DNA of 64,000 bases from CAWAMD01 sp963783045 (GCA_963783045.1 CAWAMD010000001.1:1-64000), one strand, 5' to 3'. Counted from the first letter of the stretch, positions 33,060 to 42,434 are shown. Notes: generated from the sequence alone by a model not told the origin. Made by a program: numbers and translations.

Positions 33060-35536
33060 TCAGTCCCTTCTATCGTTCGACGCCCGGTCATGCGCCTCCT
33101 TCTCCGCGCGCGTGAGGCGACACCGAGCCCGCCGAGCGTCAGAAGCGCGCCGGCGAGCGTGGTGCGTGCACCACCGCCGGTGGCCGGGAGCAGCCGGGCG
33201 GTCGCGTCCGCGGGCGTGGTCGGCCGCGCGTCGCCCGCGCTGCCCTGGCTTGTGGTGCCGGGCCGGGCGGTGACAGGCGCAGCCCGTCCGGCGGACTCAC
33301 CACGGATGGCTGCCGCCACCCCGCCACAGCCCGGCCGGGGCGTCACGCCGGCCGGCGGGTAGGTCTCGAGCGCCGCCAGGTAGAAGAGCACCTGCTCCCA
33401 CACGTGCGGCTGCGACACGGTGGAGACGACCTCGCCGTTCTCGACGAGCCACTCCTCGCCCATGATGTGCGTGCCGGGCTGGGCGTGCTGCGTCGCGATC
33501 CAGTGCAGCCCTCGCTCGAGCCGGTCGCGCCAGGGCTGGCGGTCGCGGGCAGCCTTGGCCAGAGCGATGAGCCCCTTCGACTCGTACAGGCCGCGGGTGC
33601 GTGCGCCGGCGGCAGGTTCGTCGAACGTCGGCCCGATGCGGTCCCAGATGGCCGCGTACTGGCCGTCGGCGAAGCGGGGATCGTCGAGCGGGTGGAAGCA
33701 GACCGGCCAGACGATCACCCCGTTGCCGTTCCCGTAGGAGCCGTCGGCGTAGAGGTTCGCCTCGATCGCGTCGCGCAGCTCGGCTGCCCGGGCCTGCCAG
33801 CGCTCCGCGTCGGCGTCGTGGCCGAGGGCCCGAGCCGCCTGAACGGCGCTGTGCAGCCCGAGCCATACGGGTCCGGCGCCGTGGATGGTCTGCGACGGCT
33901 GCGGGTTGTCGTCCTCGATGGCCGGGCACGGCAGGCCGCTCGTGGGGTCGGTGCATTCGGTGAGGAAGTCCGCCGCCCGGGTGATCGCCGGGTACACGGC
34001 CGTGAGCGTGTCGGTGTCGCCCGTGGCGAGGTAGTGGTCCCAGAACGCCCACAGGCCGTAGCCGGTCTCGTCGATCTCCCACGGGATGGGCCCGCCGACG
34101 ACGCCGTCGGCGTAGTAGTTCATGGCCCAGTTGCCGGGTGGTACCAGTGCCGTGCCCCACCGGCCGGCCAGCGGGTTGTCGGCGCCCGGTTGGGCGCCCG
34201 GGCGCGACTGCAGGGACGCGTACCAGCGCACCCGGGTGTCGGCCCAGTCGTGGCGGCCGATGAGGTCGAGGACGTGGTTGAAGAAGGCGCCGTCGCGGAT
34301 CCAGTCCTCGCCGTAGGGGCTCTGGGTGGCGATGGAGGCGGCGATGGCGCCGGTCGCCGGGTCGTAGACGGAGGCGAGCGTGACGAGCGCACGGTGGGCG
34401 AGCGCGAGGATGTCGGGGTCGTCGGTGCCGGGCATCGGGGCGTCGCGCAGCAGCCGGTCGAACCAGGCGCGCTTCGCGGCTGCCAGCCGGGCCATGGGCA
34501 CGCCCCGGAGGCGGTCGAGGACGGACGTGACACCGGCCTGGTCGGACGCCGCCGCGAGCACGACGGTGGCGTCGGCGCGCCGGCCCTGCCAATCCAGCGT
34601 GCGCAGCAGGGCGCCGGTGGTCTGGCCCTCGTACGCCGTCCCGCCGTGGAGCTGTCCGTCGCCCGCGTCGTCGTAGGCGTCCTGGGTGCTGCCCGGGAGG
34701 CGACCGGCCGGCGAGGCGGTGCCCTCGTAGGCGTCGCCGCCGACCTGGTGCTGGTCGCTGGAGCGGGCGAAGGCCAGGCCGACGGCGACCGACGTCTGGG
34801 TCCCGGTCGAGGCATCGACGGCCTGCTTCGTGTGCACGATCGCGTCGCTGGGGGCGTCGTAGCGGGCCGTGTCGGTGTTGAGCTCCTCGAAGCACCAGTC
34901 CTGCACCGGGCCGTAGGGCCACTTGGACGCGACGAGGTTCAGGTTCTCGAAGGCCACGACGGCGGCGGCGGTCACGGGCGAGCTCGTGTCGCGTTCCACG
35001 GTGACGTGCCGCACGAGCGCGTCGACGTCGAGGGGGACGAGGTCGGCGACGGTGACCGTCAGGCCGAGCTCGTCCGCCCGGTAGGTCGTCGTGACGAGGT
35101 CGGAGCGATCGTCGGGGTACCGCTGGTCGGCCGGCAGGTCGCGCAGCCACACCGTGCGCTGACCGCCGTCGGCGGTCGTCACGTGCAGCCCGAGGAACGC
35201 CCCCTCGTTCGGCAGGGCGCCGTACCGCGGGGCGTCACGATCCGAGGTCCGGTACTTGATCTGGTCGTAGAAGGAGGGATGCGGCCAGCGCAGCACCGTC
35301 AGCGTCCCGTGGTCGTCGACCGCGGCGGCGAGCCGCCCGTTGGCGCTCTGGGCGTTGATGGCGGTCGGTCCGTAGATCTCGCCGCTGGGGCCCGGGAACG
35401 CCACGTTCTGGACGCACTCGTTCCAGCTCGGCACCGGGTTCTCGTCGGTCGTCGGGGCGGTCTGTGCCCGGGCCGCGACGGCGGGGCCGGCGACCACGAG
35501 GCCGACCAGGACGAGGGCGAGCGACGACCTCACCAT
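33060..35536 (-). CDS. Secreted LPxTG-anchored GH15-type (glucoamylase/trehalase-like) hydrolase, no in-frame stop
   Basis: About 825 residues: a signal peptide (SSLALVLVGLVVAGPAVAAR), an N-terminal beta-sandwich (WPHPSFYDQIKYRTSDRDAP) and an (alpha/alpha)6 barrel with SPYGEDWIRDGAFFNHVLDL and GGPIPWEIDETGYGLWAFWD. The glutamates there sit where GH15 acid/base residues fall. It ends in a sortase signal: LPATGG, a hydrophobic helix (TTLAGALLTLGGLGVAS), then RARRRRR. A stop should follow, but the frame runs into the first mce gene. TGA triplets occur just out of frame at 33088-33090 and 33060-33062. One missing base would bring the latter into frame, and that end is used here. Probably a wall-anchored alpha-glucan or trehalose hydrolase. 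Confidence 0.75.
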
Positions 35537-35595
35537 GCCGGGCTCCCGGCGCGAACGGCTACCGTGCACGCCCCGCCCCGACGAGCGGAGCCGGC

Positions 35596-35997
35596 ATGAA
35601 CACGCGACGGGTCGCCCTCACGATCGCGCTCGTGCTCCCCCTGGCCGCCTGTGGCAGCGCCGGGACGGGCGCAGCCGACGGGAGCAGTCCACCGCCGACT
35701 CAGGGCACGCTCGCACCGGTCGCGTCGCTCGACGACGCCCAGGCACAGGCGATCGCCGAGCTCGCCGATTCGCTCGGGATGGCGCCGGACGAGATCAGCG
35801 TCGTCAGCGCGGAGCGGGTCACCTGGCGCGACGGGTCGCTCGGCTGCCCCGAGCCGGGCACCTCCTACACGCAGGCGCTCGTCGACGGGTACCGGATCGT
35901 GCTGCGCGCGCAGGGGCGCGACTACCACTATCACGGGCGGGACGGCGGCGCCCCGACCCCGTGCCCGTCTCCTGCCGAGGACGCGACCGTCTCCTGA
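35596..35997 (+). CDS. Small lipoprotein
   Basis: The 133-residue protein has a short signal (RVALTIALVLPLAACGS) and lipobox LAAC. The mature domain contains ADSLGMAPDEISVVSAERVT, WRDGSLGCPEPGTSYTQALV and DGYRIVLRAQGRDYHYHGRD, with two cysteines that could pair. The W-x-D-x-S-L-G-C-P motif recurs in small secreted actinobacterial proteins of unknown function. GCGGAG precedes the ATG. It is divergent from the GH15-type gene with only 59 bp between the starts. Confidence 0.7.
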   Translation: MNTRRVALTIALVLPLAACGSAGTGAADGSSPPPTQGTLAPVASLDDAQAQAIAELADSLGMAPDEISVVSAERVTWRDGSLGCPEPGTSYTQALVDGYRIVLRAQGRDYHYHGRDGGAPTPCPSPAEDATVS

Positions 35998-36004
35998 GGG
36001 TGAC

Positions 36005-37987
36005 TCACGCATCGCGGCCCTGACCGCGACGGCGCAGCGCCATCGCTCCGGCGGCCGCCGCCACGAGCGCGGCGGCCCCGATGCCGCCGCCGGTCGTGGG
36101 GAGCGGCGCCTGGGCGGATGCAGGGGTGTCGGCCCCCTGCGCACCGTCCCCTGCGGGGCCCCCCGTCGGCGCGGCCGCCGGCGCCCCGGTGCTGCGCAGC
36201 GTGAAGGGCGCCGCGACGACGAGCTCGGTGTTGTGGTCGGTGGGCGTGCCGATCTTGTTCACCACGTCGGACTGGTAGTCGTTGTAGGCGAGCTCGCGTC
36301 CGATGCCGGCCAGCCCGAGCAGGTCGTAGCGGCCGGCCTCGGTGTCGACCGGTCCGGCGTGGTCGACGATGGTCGTGAAGATCGAGAGCGTGCCGTCCCG
36401 GTTGTCGACGAGCTCGAGGACCCGTGCCTGCTGGGGTGGGTCGATCTGGGCGGAGGTGGTGAGGTCCCAGAAGCCACCGGTGCGACCGCTCGGGTCGGGG
36501 TGCGCGACGATCCGGTTGAAGTGGCTGTGGCCGTTGACCCACAGCACCACGTTCGGGAACCGGTGGAGCAGTGCGACGAGCTCGTCGCCGCTGTGGCGCT
36601 GCTCGACGTTCCCGCTCGAGTCCGGTCCCGGGATCGGCTGGATGTCTGGCGGCCGGTGGTGGGTGAACAGCACGACGAGGCGGTCGTCGTGGTCGGTGCG
36701 GACCTCGTTGCCCGCCTCGTCGTAGTACCGGTGGTGCGCGGCGACGAGCTGGGTCGTCAGCCAGTCCCACTGCGACTGGCCGATGGTTCCCTCCGCGCTG
36801 TAGGGGGCGGTCGTGTCGAGCGTGATGCCGAGGATGCCCTCGGCGACGGAGAACGTGTAGTAGAGCGTCCCCCGGTCCAGATTGTCCTGCGTGAACCCGT
36901 GCCCGACGGGGCCAGGTTGCCCCGGTGAGTCGAGGTGGGCGCGGATGTACTCCTCGGCCGTGACGAGGTGCCGTTCCGCATCGGGGGCGACGGGGCGGGC
37001 GGGGGCGGCGGACAGCGCCGCGAACGCGGCCGGGTCCTGCTGCTCGAGCCCCCGCAGGAGGTCGCCGTAGGACATGCCGGGCGGTGGCGCGAGCACCTTC
37101 GTGTCGCCCTGCGCGATGCGGTCGAACGCCTCGTTGCGTGGGGCGTTGCCCTGGACGAGTGCGTCGTGGTTCCCGAACACCGAGTACCAGCGGGTCGTGG
37201 CTCCGACCGCGTCGAAGGGGCGGATCGCGGCGTCCAGGAGGCCCGGGTAGTCAGGGAAGCCGAAGGAGCGCTTGTAGACGTCCGGGGCACGCGGGTCACC
37301 GACCTCCTCGGGATGCCAGTAGTGCGGGTCGTAGAAGGCCGGGTCGTCGAAGGCCTGGACCCCTTCGAACACGTCGGCCGCGCCGCTGTTCGCCGCCAGG
37401 CGGCCGCCGTCGAGCAGCGTCAGGTACCAGCGCAGCTCGTTTCTCTGCGTGTTGTCGACGTTGTCGCCGGTCGACACGACGCAGTCGAGGTCGCGGCCCG
37501 TCACCGGGCCGCGCTTCACGGAGCGAACCTGGCGCATGAGGGCCTCGACGACATGGCAGATGAGCGCCTCCTGAGGGCGCTGTGCGGCGGCGACCACGTC
37601 GGGAGCCGGCTCGTCGGCCTCACGGTCGACGAACTCGACCCGGGCTGGCGACTGCGCGTCGACGAGCTGGAAGTCGGTCAGGTGCAGCAGCGTCGCCAGT
37701 GCCCGTCGGCGGCTCTCCCGGCCGGGCTTCGGCGTCGCGAGCTCGTCGCGGACCAGGATGGGCCATCCGGGGCCGTAGCCGAGGCGGAAGTAGGGACCGC
37801 TGCCGCGCGTCGTGATGCTGCGCTCGAGGGTGGTGCCGGCCGGCGCGACGGCCGTGTCGCGGGTCCGTGCCCAGGCCTCCCGTCCGGCCGTGCCGACCAG
37901 CGGCGTCGCCCACGCTGCCGCGGACAGTGCCGCGACGCGGCGCAGGAACGTCCGCCGGTCGACGGGATGCCGGAACGCGCCACCCAT
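36005..37987 (-). CDS. Tat-exported, LPxTG-anchored metallophosphoesterase
   Basis: The 660-residue protein has a twin-arginine signal (DRRTFLRRVAALSAAAWA). The calcineurin-like motifs are HLTDFQLVDAQSP, DCVVSTGDNVDN, YSVFGNHDALVQG, FTHHRPPDIQP and WVNGHSHFNRI, so the dinuclear metal site is complete. The layout fits the TIGR03767/PPA1498 family. The C-terminus is a sortase signal: PLPTTGG, a hydrophobic stretch (GAAALVAAAAGAMALRRRG) and basic residues. A GGAGGGAGGGGG ribosome site fixes the start. Together with the GH15-type gene it is one of two wall-anchored hydrolases in this part of the window. The substrate is unknown. Confidence 0.83.
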   Translation of the reverse strand: MGGAFRHPVDRRTFLRRVAALSAAAWATPLVGTAGREAWARTRDTAVAPAGTTLERSITTRGSGPYFRLGYGPGWPILVRDELATPKPGRESRRRALATLLHLTDFQLVDAQSPARVEFVDREADEPAPDVVAAAQRPQEALICHVVEALMRQVRSVKRGPVTGRDLDCVVSTGDNVDNTQRNELRWYLTLLDGGRLAANSGAADVFEGVQAFDDPAFYDPHYWHPEEVGDPRAPDVYKRSFGFPDYPGLLDAAIRPFDAVGATTRWYSVFGNHDALVQGNAPRNEAFDRIAQGDTKVLAPPPGMSYGDLLRGLEQQDPAAFAALSAAPARPVAPDAERHLVTAEEYIRAHLDSPGQPGPVGHGFTQDNLDRGTLYYTFSVAEGILGITLDTTAPYSAEGTIGQSQWDWLTTQLVAAHHRYYDEAGNEVRTDHDDRLVVLFTHHRPPDIQPIPGPDSSGNVEQRHSGDELVALLHRFPNVVLWVNGHSHFNRIVAHPDPSGRTGGFWDLTTSAQIDPPQQARVLELVDNRDGTLSIFTTIVDHAGPVDTEAGRYDLLGLAGIGRELAYNDYQSDVVNKIGTPTDHNTELVVAAPFTLRSTGAPAAAPTGGPAGDGAQGADTPASAQAPLPTTGGGIGAAALVAAAAGAMALRRRGQGRDA

Positions 37988-38129
37988 CCGGGTCCCCCTC
38001 CCTCCTCGACGTCGCGCCCGGTGCGCGACGCAGCGCTCACGGAGTCGGTGCTCACAGAGCCACTGCGCGTCATCTTCACCGCCGAGGGGTCGAAACCCTG
38101 CCCGGCCGTTCGGACGGGGTGGGAGGGCG

Positions 38130-41100
38130 TCAGATCGGCGAGCGGGCGCCGGGGGGAGGCATGCCGCCGGGCGGACCCCCGGGTCCCGGCGGTGCCGGTG
38201 GCCCGCCCCCGCGTCGCGACGGCCCGCCGTGGGCGAGGTTCGCGAACTTGGTCAGGTGGTTGAGGAAGGCAAGCTTGACGATCCCGGTCGCGCCGTTGCG
38301 GTGCTTGGAGACGATCAGCTCGGCGATCCCCTTGTCGGGGCTGTCCTCGTCGTAGACCTCGTCGCGGTAGATGAACCCGACGATGTCCGCATCCTGCTCG
38401 ATCGAGTTGTGCAGGAGGAACCCCTCTGCCACGAAGTTGTGAACGTCCGCGACGGTCGCGTCGTAGACGGGCTGCTCCCCTTGTGGCTCGATGGCAACGA
38501 TCTCGTCCCAGAGCAGATCGTTGTCGGCCAGAGCCCGCAGGTCGTCGGCGTCCAGTACGCCGGCGACGCGGCCCATGCGCTGTCTCGACAGGCCCGATCG
38601 GTACAGCCCCGTGCCGCAGTAGGCCGTCCCGATGGCTGCCTGGAACTCGCGTTCAGACATGCCCTTGGCGGATCGGAGCTGGCGGACCCGGCTCCAGATC
38701 TCGCGTGGAATCACGTCCACGTTCGGGTTCGAGACCACACCGTCGAGGGCGTCGATCGCGGCCGAGACCAACCGTCCACGATCGCCGTGGACGCCGACCT
38801 CGCTGAGGAACCGTCGCTGCTGCTCGACGCCATTGAGGGTCACGTGGTAGCCAGGACGGCCACTCGGCTGGGGCACCTCTCGCACGCGTGCGTGAAGGCC
38901 GAGGCGCAGCAGAAGGAGCTGGAGATCCGTCGCGAGCGCGGCGCTCGAAGTGGCGTAGTAGCACCGCACCCGCGGGCCCGAGGCCGTGGCTCCACGGACG
39001 TGCACACACCCGTCCGTCGCCCACAGATGGTGCACGAACAGGCGCACCTGCTCGTCGGGCAGCTCGAAGACGCGTCCCGGGATACGCTTCTCGGGCGCAC
39101 GGCGATCCCAGACACCGAGCTCGTCGAGCCACGCTGCGATCGGGTTCCGGCGGCCGTGTGTCAGGTGGTAGGGAGCTGGCAGGTACAGCTGGGTGGTCCG
39201 TGCGGAGCGTCCGTCCGCGTCACGGCGGCTCGAGATCCCGAACCGGCGATGCGCCGCGGCGGACACGGCATCGAGGTTGGCAGCGTCGGCCGAGGTGTAG
39301 TGCACTGGCTGACGGGCGAGGATCGTTCCTTCGCCGAGGAGGTGGGCGAGCAGGATGATCTCGTCCGGGTCCATCGGCCGCGGATCCCGGGGCGAGGGCA
39401 GCGCCCGCGCCCGTGCCACGCGTGAACCGGGGGCCAGGTCACCGAGCGCCACCCAGCCGTCCACCGTCAGGAACGGGTGGTTCGCAGTCGCGTCCACCAC
39501 GGCGCCAGATGCCAGTCGCACGCGGTACACCGGTTTGACGCCCGACCGAAACGCGTGGGTCAGACGGGCCGCGACGAGCCGGCCGCGTTCGTCGCTCGCC
39601 CACACGGGCACGTCCCGGAGGTCGTTGTCGATCAGCTCGCCGAAGGTGATGGGGGCGCCGGAGTCGGCGCGGAAAAGCCTCGTGGACCGCGTCAGACATC
39701 CGGATTCTCTCAGGTCGGCGAGCTGGGGCCGCTTGTCGGTGCGGGACTCCGGCTGCCGCGACAGCTGCGACAGTGCGATCACCGGGATGTCGAGCTCCTT
39801 CGCGAGCATCTTCATCCCCCGGGAGATCTCGGCGACCTCCTGCTGGCGCGAGTCGACCCGCCGGTGGGACTGCATGAGCTGCAGGTAGTCGACGATGATG
39901 AGGTCGAGGCCCTGCCGCTGCTTGAGCCGGCGGGCCTTCGACCGGATCTCCATCAGCGAGATCGACGGTGTGTCGTCGATGAACAGCGGCGCGTCGGACA
40001 GCTTGCCGAGCGCGTCGCCGAGCTTGCGCCAGTCGGCGTCCTCGAGCCGGCCGGTCTTGATCCGTTGCGAGTCGATCCGTGCCTCGGAGGCGAGCAGCCG
40101 GTTGACGATCTCGAGCTTCGACATCTCGAGGCTGAACACGAGCACGGGCCGGTGCGTCTCGACGGCGACGTACTGGGCGATGCCGAGGGACAGCGACGAG
40201 TTGTGCACCACGACGTCGTTCGCGACGAAGTTGTGCAGCTCGTCGACCGTGAGGTCGTACACGGGTTCGTCGCCGTGCAGCTCGACGTCGGTGACCCGGT
40301 CCCAGTACAGGTCGGAGTCAGCCCCTGCGGGCAGCGTCGTGTGTGACGCAGTCCGCCGGCCCGCGGCGTCACGCACCCGCGCGCAGGCGTCGTCCTCCGC
40401 GAAGATCCCGATCTCGTCGAGGAACCGCAGCACGTCGTCCGCGTCGCGGATCTCGAGCTCGAACGTCCGTCGCCTGGCGCCCGCAGCGCCGACGGGGCGC
40501 TCCTGCACACGGCTGATGACGCCGAACCGCAGCAGGAGGTGGGCCACGTCGGCGACCAGCCGCTCGGACACCGACGCGTAGCGGATCCCGACGTCGCCCT
40601 GGTCCTCGGCAACCCAGGCAGATCCGCCCGTCGCGAACAGCCGCGACAGGAACGTGGCCACCTGCTCACGCGGCAGCCGGAACACGGGCTCCGGGACGAA
40701 CGTGTCCGCTGCGCCGGCACCCCAGAGGCCGAGCTCCTGCAGCCATTCGCGGAGATGGGCCGACTGCGTGGCCCGGTCGTGCGCCAGCTGGAACGAGAGG
40801 GTCCACGCCGACCCGACGCCGTCCGTGCGTGCCACGCTGGCGGCCAGGGCCGGCGCGACCGTCCGCAGCTCCTCGTCGACGGCCGCCGACGCCGTCGACA
40901 CCGACAGGGCCGGGCCCCGCAGACCACCGTGGCCCAGCAGGTGTCCAAGGATCTTGACCTCGGCGTCGGCCATCCGGTCCGTTCCGAATACGTCGAGCCG
41001 CCGGGGCAGCCCGACGAGGTCGCCCGGCGCGAGGTCCGCGAGCTCGGCCCACCCGGACGGCGTGAGGAACGGATGGTTCGCGGTGGCGCGCAGCCGACGG

Positions 41101-42017
41101 CCGAGACGGGTACGCAGCGTGTAGGTCGTGCGCACGCCGTTGGCGTGGAACTCGCTGGGGGCCGTGGTGGTGATCTCCCCGGCCCCGGTGACCGACAGCG
41201 TGTTGACCGTCTTGCCGGCACGTCCCCGCTCGACCAGGTCCTCGATCCGGTGCACCGCTCCGGTCCGGCCGTCGACGACTCGCGTGTCACCGGCCAGGCA
41301 CTTGCCCATCGCCGGACGCGCCGCGACGATCACGAGGTTCTGCGGCTGCAGCCCGGCGGTGAGCCGGTCGAGGTCGTTGAACCCGGTGGCGAGGCCCGTG
41401 ACCTCCGAGCGGTTCTCCGCCAGCTTCTCGATCTGCTCGAAGGACTCGTTGAGCAGATCCTTGAGCTGGGAGTAGTCGCTGGTCGATCCGGTCTCGGCGA
41501 TCTCGTAGATCAGCGCCTCCGCGCGGTCGACCGTCTCGGCCGCGTCGCCGGTGGCCTCGTAGCCGAGCTGGGCCACCTTCGTGCCGGCGTCGATGAGCCG
41601 GCGCATCAGGGCCCGCTCGCGCACGATCTTGGCGTAGTGGGTCGCGTTCGCCGCCGTTGGGACCGCGGCGGTCAGGTCGTGGATGGCGGTGGCGCCGCCG
41701 ACCTCGTCGAGACGGTCGTGGCGGGTCAGCCAGTCGACCAGCGTGACCGCGTCGACCGGCTCGTTGCCGATCATCAGTGCCCGGATGCCCTCGAACACGA
41801 CGCGGTGGGCCGAACGGTAGAAGTCCTCGGGCTTGACGAGCTCGATGACGTCGCTGGCCGCGTTGCGTGAGAGCAGCGCCGCGCCGAGCACCGAGACCTC
41901 GGCCTCGAGCGAGTGCGGCGGCACGCGGTCGTACCCGCCGCTCGGGCGGGGACGACCGTGGCCGTTCCCGTTCCCGTTGGCGGCGGGCGGGGGGGCAAGG
42001 GGCGGCATCTCACTCAT
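38130..42017 (-). CDS. dnaB: Replicative DNA helicase DnaB with two inteins
   Basis: The precursor is 1295 residues; removing two inteins leaves a 497-residue DnaB. The N-terminal domain starts at PHSLEAEVSVLGAALLSR. The RecA-like core is split in the P-loop (VAARPAMGK / SSLSLG) and again after RPQLADLRESG / SIEQDADIVGF. Other helicase motifs are intact: VLVFSLEMSK, DLIIVDYLQLM and IPVIALSQLSRQ. The C-terminus is extended by a Gly/Pro-rich tail. The protein unwinds DNA at replication forks as a hexamer. Because the first intein interrupts the ATP-binding loop, splicing is essential. ATG 42017 starts the unit; a perfect hairpin separates it from rplI, so it has its own promoter. Confidence 0.95.
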   Translation of the reverse strand: MSEMPPLAPPPAANGNGNGHGRPRPSGGYDRVPPHSLEAEVSVLGAALLSRNAASDVIELVKPEDFYRSAHRVVFEGIRALMIGNEPVDAVTLVDWLTRHDRLDEVGGATAIHDLTAAVPTAANATHYAKIVRERALMRRLIDAGTKVAQLGYEATGDAAETVDRAEALIYEIAETGSTSDYSQLKDLLNESFEQIEKLAENRSEVTGLATGFNDLDRLTAGLQPQNLVIVAARPAMGKCLAGDTRVVDGRTGAVHRIEDLVERGRAGKTVNTLSVTGAGEITTTAPSEFHANGVRTTYTLRTRLGRRLRATANHPFLTPSGWAELADLAPGDLVGLPRRLDVFGTDRMADAEVKILGHLLGHGGLRGPALSVSTASAAVDEELRTVAPALAASVARTDGVGSAWTLSFQLAHDRATQSAHLREWLQELGLWGAGAADTFVPEPVFRLPREQVATFLSRLFATGGSAWVAEDQGDVGIRYASVSERLVADVAHLLLRFGVISRVQERPVGAAGARRRTFELEIRDADDVLRFLDEIGIFAEDDACARVRDAAGRRTASHTTLPAGADSDLYWDRVTDVELHGDEPVYDLTVDELHNFVANDVVVHNSSLSLGIAQYVAVETHRPVLVFSLEMSKLEIVNRLLASEARIDSQRIKTGRLEDADWRKLGDALGKLSDAPLFIDDTPSISLMEIRSKARRLKQRQGLDLIIVDYLQLMQSHRRVDSRQQEVAEISRGMKMLAKELDIPVIALSQLSRQPESRTDKRPQLADLRESGCLTRSTRLFRADSGAPITFGELIDNDLRDVPVWASDERGRLVAARLTHAFRSGVKPVYRVRLASGAVVDATANHPFLTVDGWVALGDLAPGSRVARARALPSPRDPRPMDPDEIILLAHLLGEGTILARQPVHYTSADAANLDAVSAAAHRRFGISSRRDADGRSARTTQLYLPAPYHLTHGRRNPIAAWLDELGVWDRRAPEKRIPGRVFELPDEQVRLFVHHLWATDGCVHVRGATASGPRVRCYYATSSAALATDLQLLLLRLGLHARVREVPQPSGRPGYHVTLNGVEQQRRFLSEVGVHGDRGRLVSAAIDALDGVVSNPNVDVIPREIWSRVRQLRSAKGMSEREFQAAIGTAYCGTGLYRSGLSRQRMGRVAGVLDADDLRALADNDLLWDEIVAIEPQGEQPVYDATVADVHNFVAEGFLLHNSIEQDADIVGFIYRDEVYDEDSPDKGIAELIVSKHRNGATGIVKLAFLNHLTKFANLAHGGPSRRGGGPPAPPGPGGPPGGMPPPGARSPI
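38406..39698 (-). other. Intein 2 of DnaB with apparently intact LAGLIDADG endonuclease
   Basis: The 431-residue intein begins CLTRSTRLFRADSG and ends VHNFVAEGFLLHN, with Cys1, the block-B ATANHPFLTVDGW and the penultimate His plus terminal Asn. Ser is the +1 residue. The insertion site RESG/SIEQDAD is the same as the Synechocystis Ssp DnaB intein. The homing endonuclease motifs read LLAHLLGEG and LWATDGCV, each keeping its acidic catalytic residue, so the endonuclease could be active. A further basic helical region (VIPREIWSRVRQLRSAKGMS, EREFQAAIG) may aid DNA recognition. Confidence 0.93.
40200..41300 (-). other. Intein 1 of DnaB in the P-loop, with degenerate endonuclease
   Basis: The 367-residue intein begins CLAGDTRVVDGRTG and ends ELHNFVANDVVVHN. 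The splicing residues are present: Cys1, ATANHPFLTPSGW and the terminal His-Asn, with Ser as +1. It sits between the glycine-lysine and serine of the Walker A loop. The LAGLIDADG motifs are altered: LLGHLIGDG-type sequence reads LGHLLGHGG, and the second motif reads LFATGGSAW. Both catalytic acids are therefore gone (Asp to His, Asp to Gly). The endonuclease domain is still full length but should be dead, so splicing alone keeps this intein in place. Confidence 0.92.
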
Positions 42018-42128
42018 GGCGGCCGACCCTACCGACGGGCTGTGACACGCGATGGGGACCGGCTGCGGCGCGTCGCGCGGTGCCTGTGGGTGACGCTGTG
42101 TACGTCCGGCGTCGCGGTGTGGGATGGC

Positions 42129-42267
42129 TGTGGACAGGCTGTGGACAGGCTCGTCGCCGTGGGGCGGACCGCCCATCGCCGCAGGCGCAGGAACGCCAGC
42201 AGCGGTGCGCTGCGACCGTCCACAGCCTGTGCACGCCTGGTGTGCGAAAGGTGGCCGGTTTTCCACA
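42129..42267. promoter_or_regulatory. Cluster of DnaA-box-like 9-mers upstream of dnaB
   Basis: Within 140 bases lie TGTGGACAG at 42129 and 42140 (reverse complement CTGTCCACA, one mismatch to TTGTCCACA), CCGTCCACA at 42216 (two mismatches), and TTTTCCACA at 42259, which fits the relaxed TTWTNCACA form. The spacing of the first two is 11 bp, one helical turn. The cluster lies in the 417-bp gap between dnaB and rplI, on the dnaB side of a terminator. DnaA-dependent control of dnaB, or a minor DnaA-binding locus, is possible. There is no AT-rich unwinding element, so this is unlikely to be the origin itself. Confidence 0.4.
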
Positions 42268-42378
42268 GAGGAGTTCGCGTGAGTGCGCGCCGGGTGTGCG
42301 CGCTGTGCACCGCGCGCCCCCCGCTGCGGGCACCGGGCCAGCTCCCGCTGCGAGCCACCATCCGCCGGTGCCCCGTAC

Positions 42379-42415
42379 GCACGACGGGCCGCCCGGTGCG
42401 GGCGGCCCGTCGTGC
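42379..42415 (-). terminator. Terminator of the rpsF-ssb-rpsR-rplI operon
   Basis: A perfect 16-bp stem (GCACGACGGGCCGCCC / GGGCGGCCCGTCGTGC) with a GGTGC loop begins 20 bp beyond the rplI stop. This is the strongest hairpin in the window. It separates the ribosomal-protein operon from dnaB and so implies that dnaB has its own promoter. Confidence 0.85.
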
Positions 42416-42434
42416 GTGATCGAACGTGCGGGCG

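Noticed and set aside
42279..42419. Small open frame after AGAGGAG in the gap between rplI and dnaB, with a CxxC
   Set aside because: It runs through the terminator hairpin and its sequence is arginine-rich without family similarity, so I read the gap as regulatory DNA.
42018..42434. Chromosomal replication origin
   Set aside because: DnaA-box-like motifs are few and mismatched, no AT-rich unwinding element is present, and dnaA/dnaN are not adjacent.
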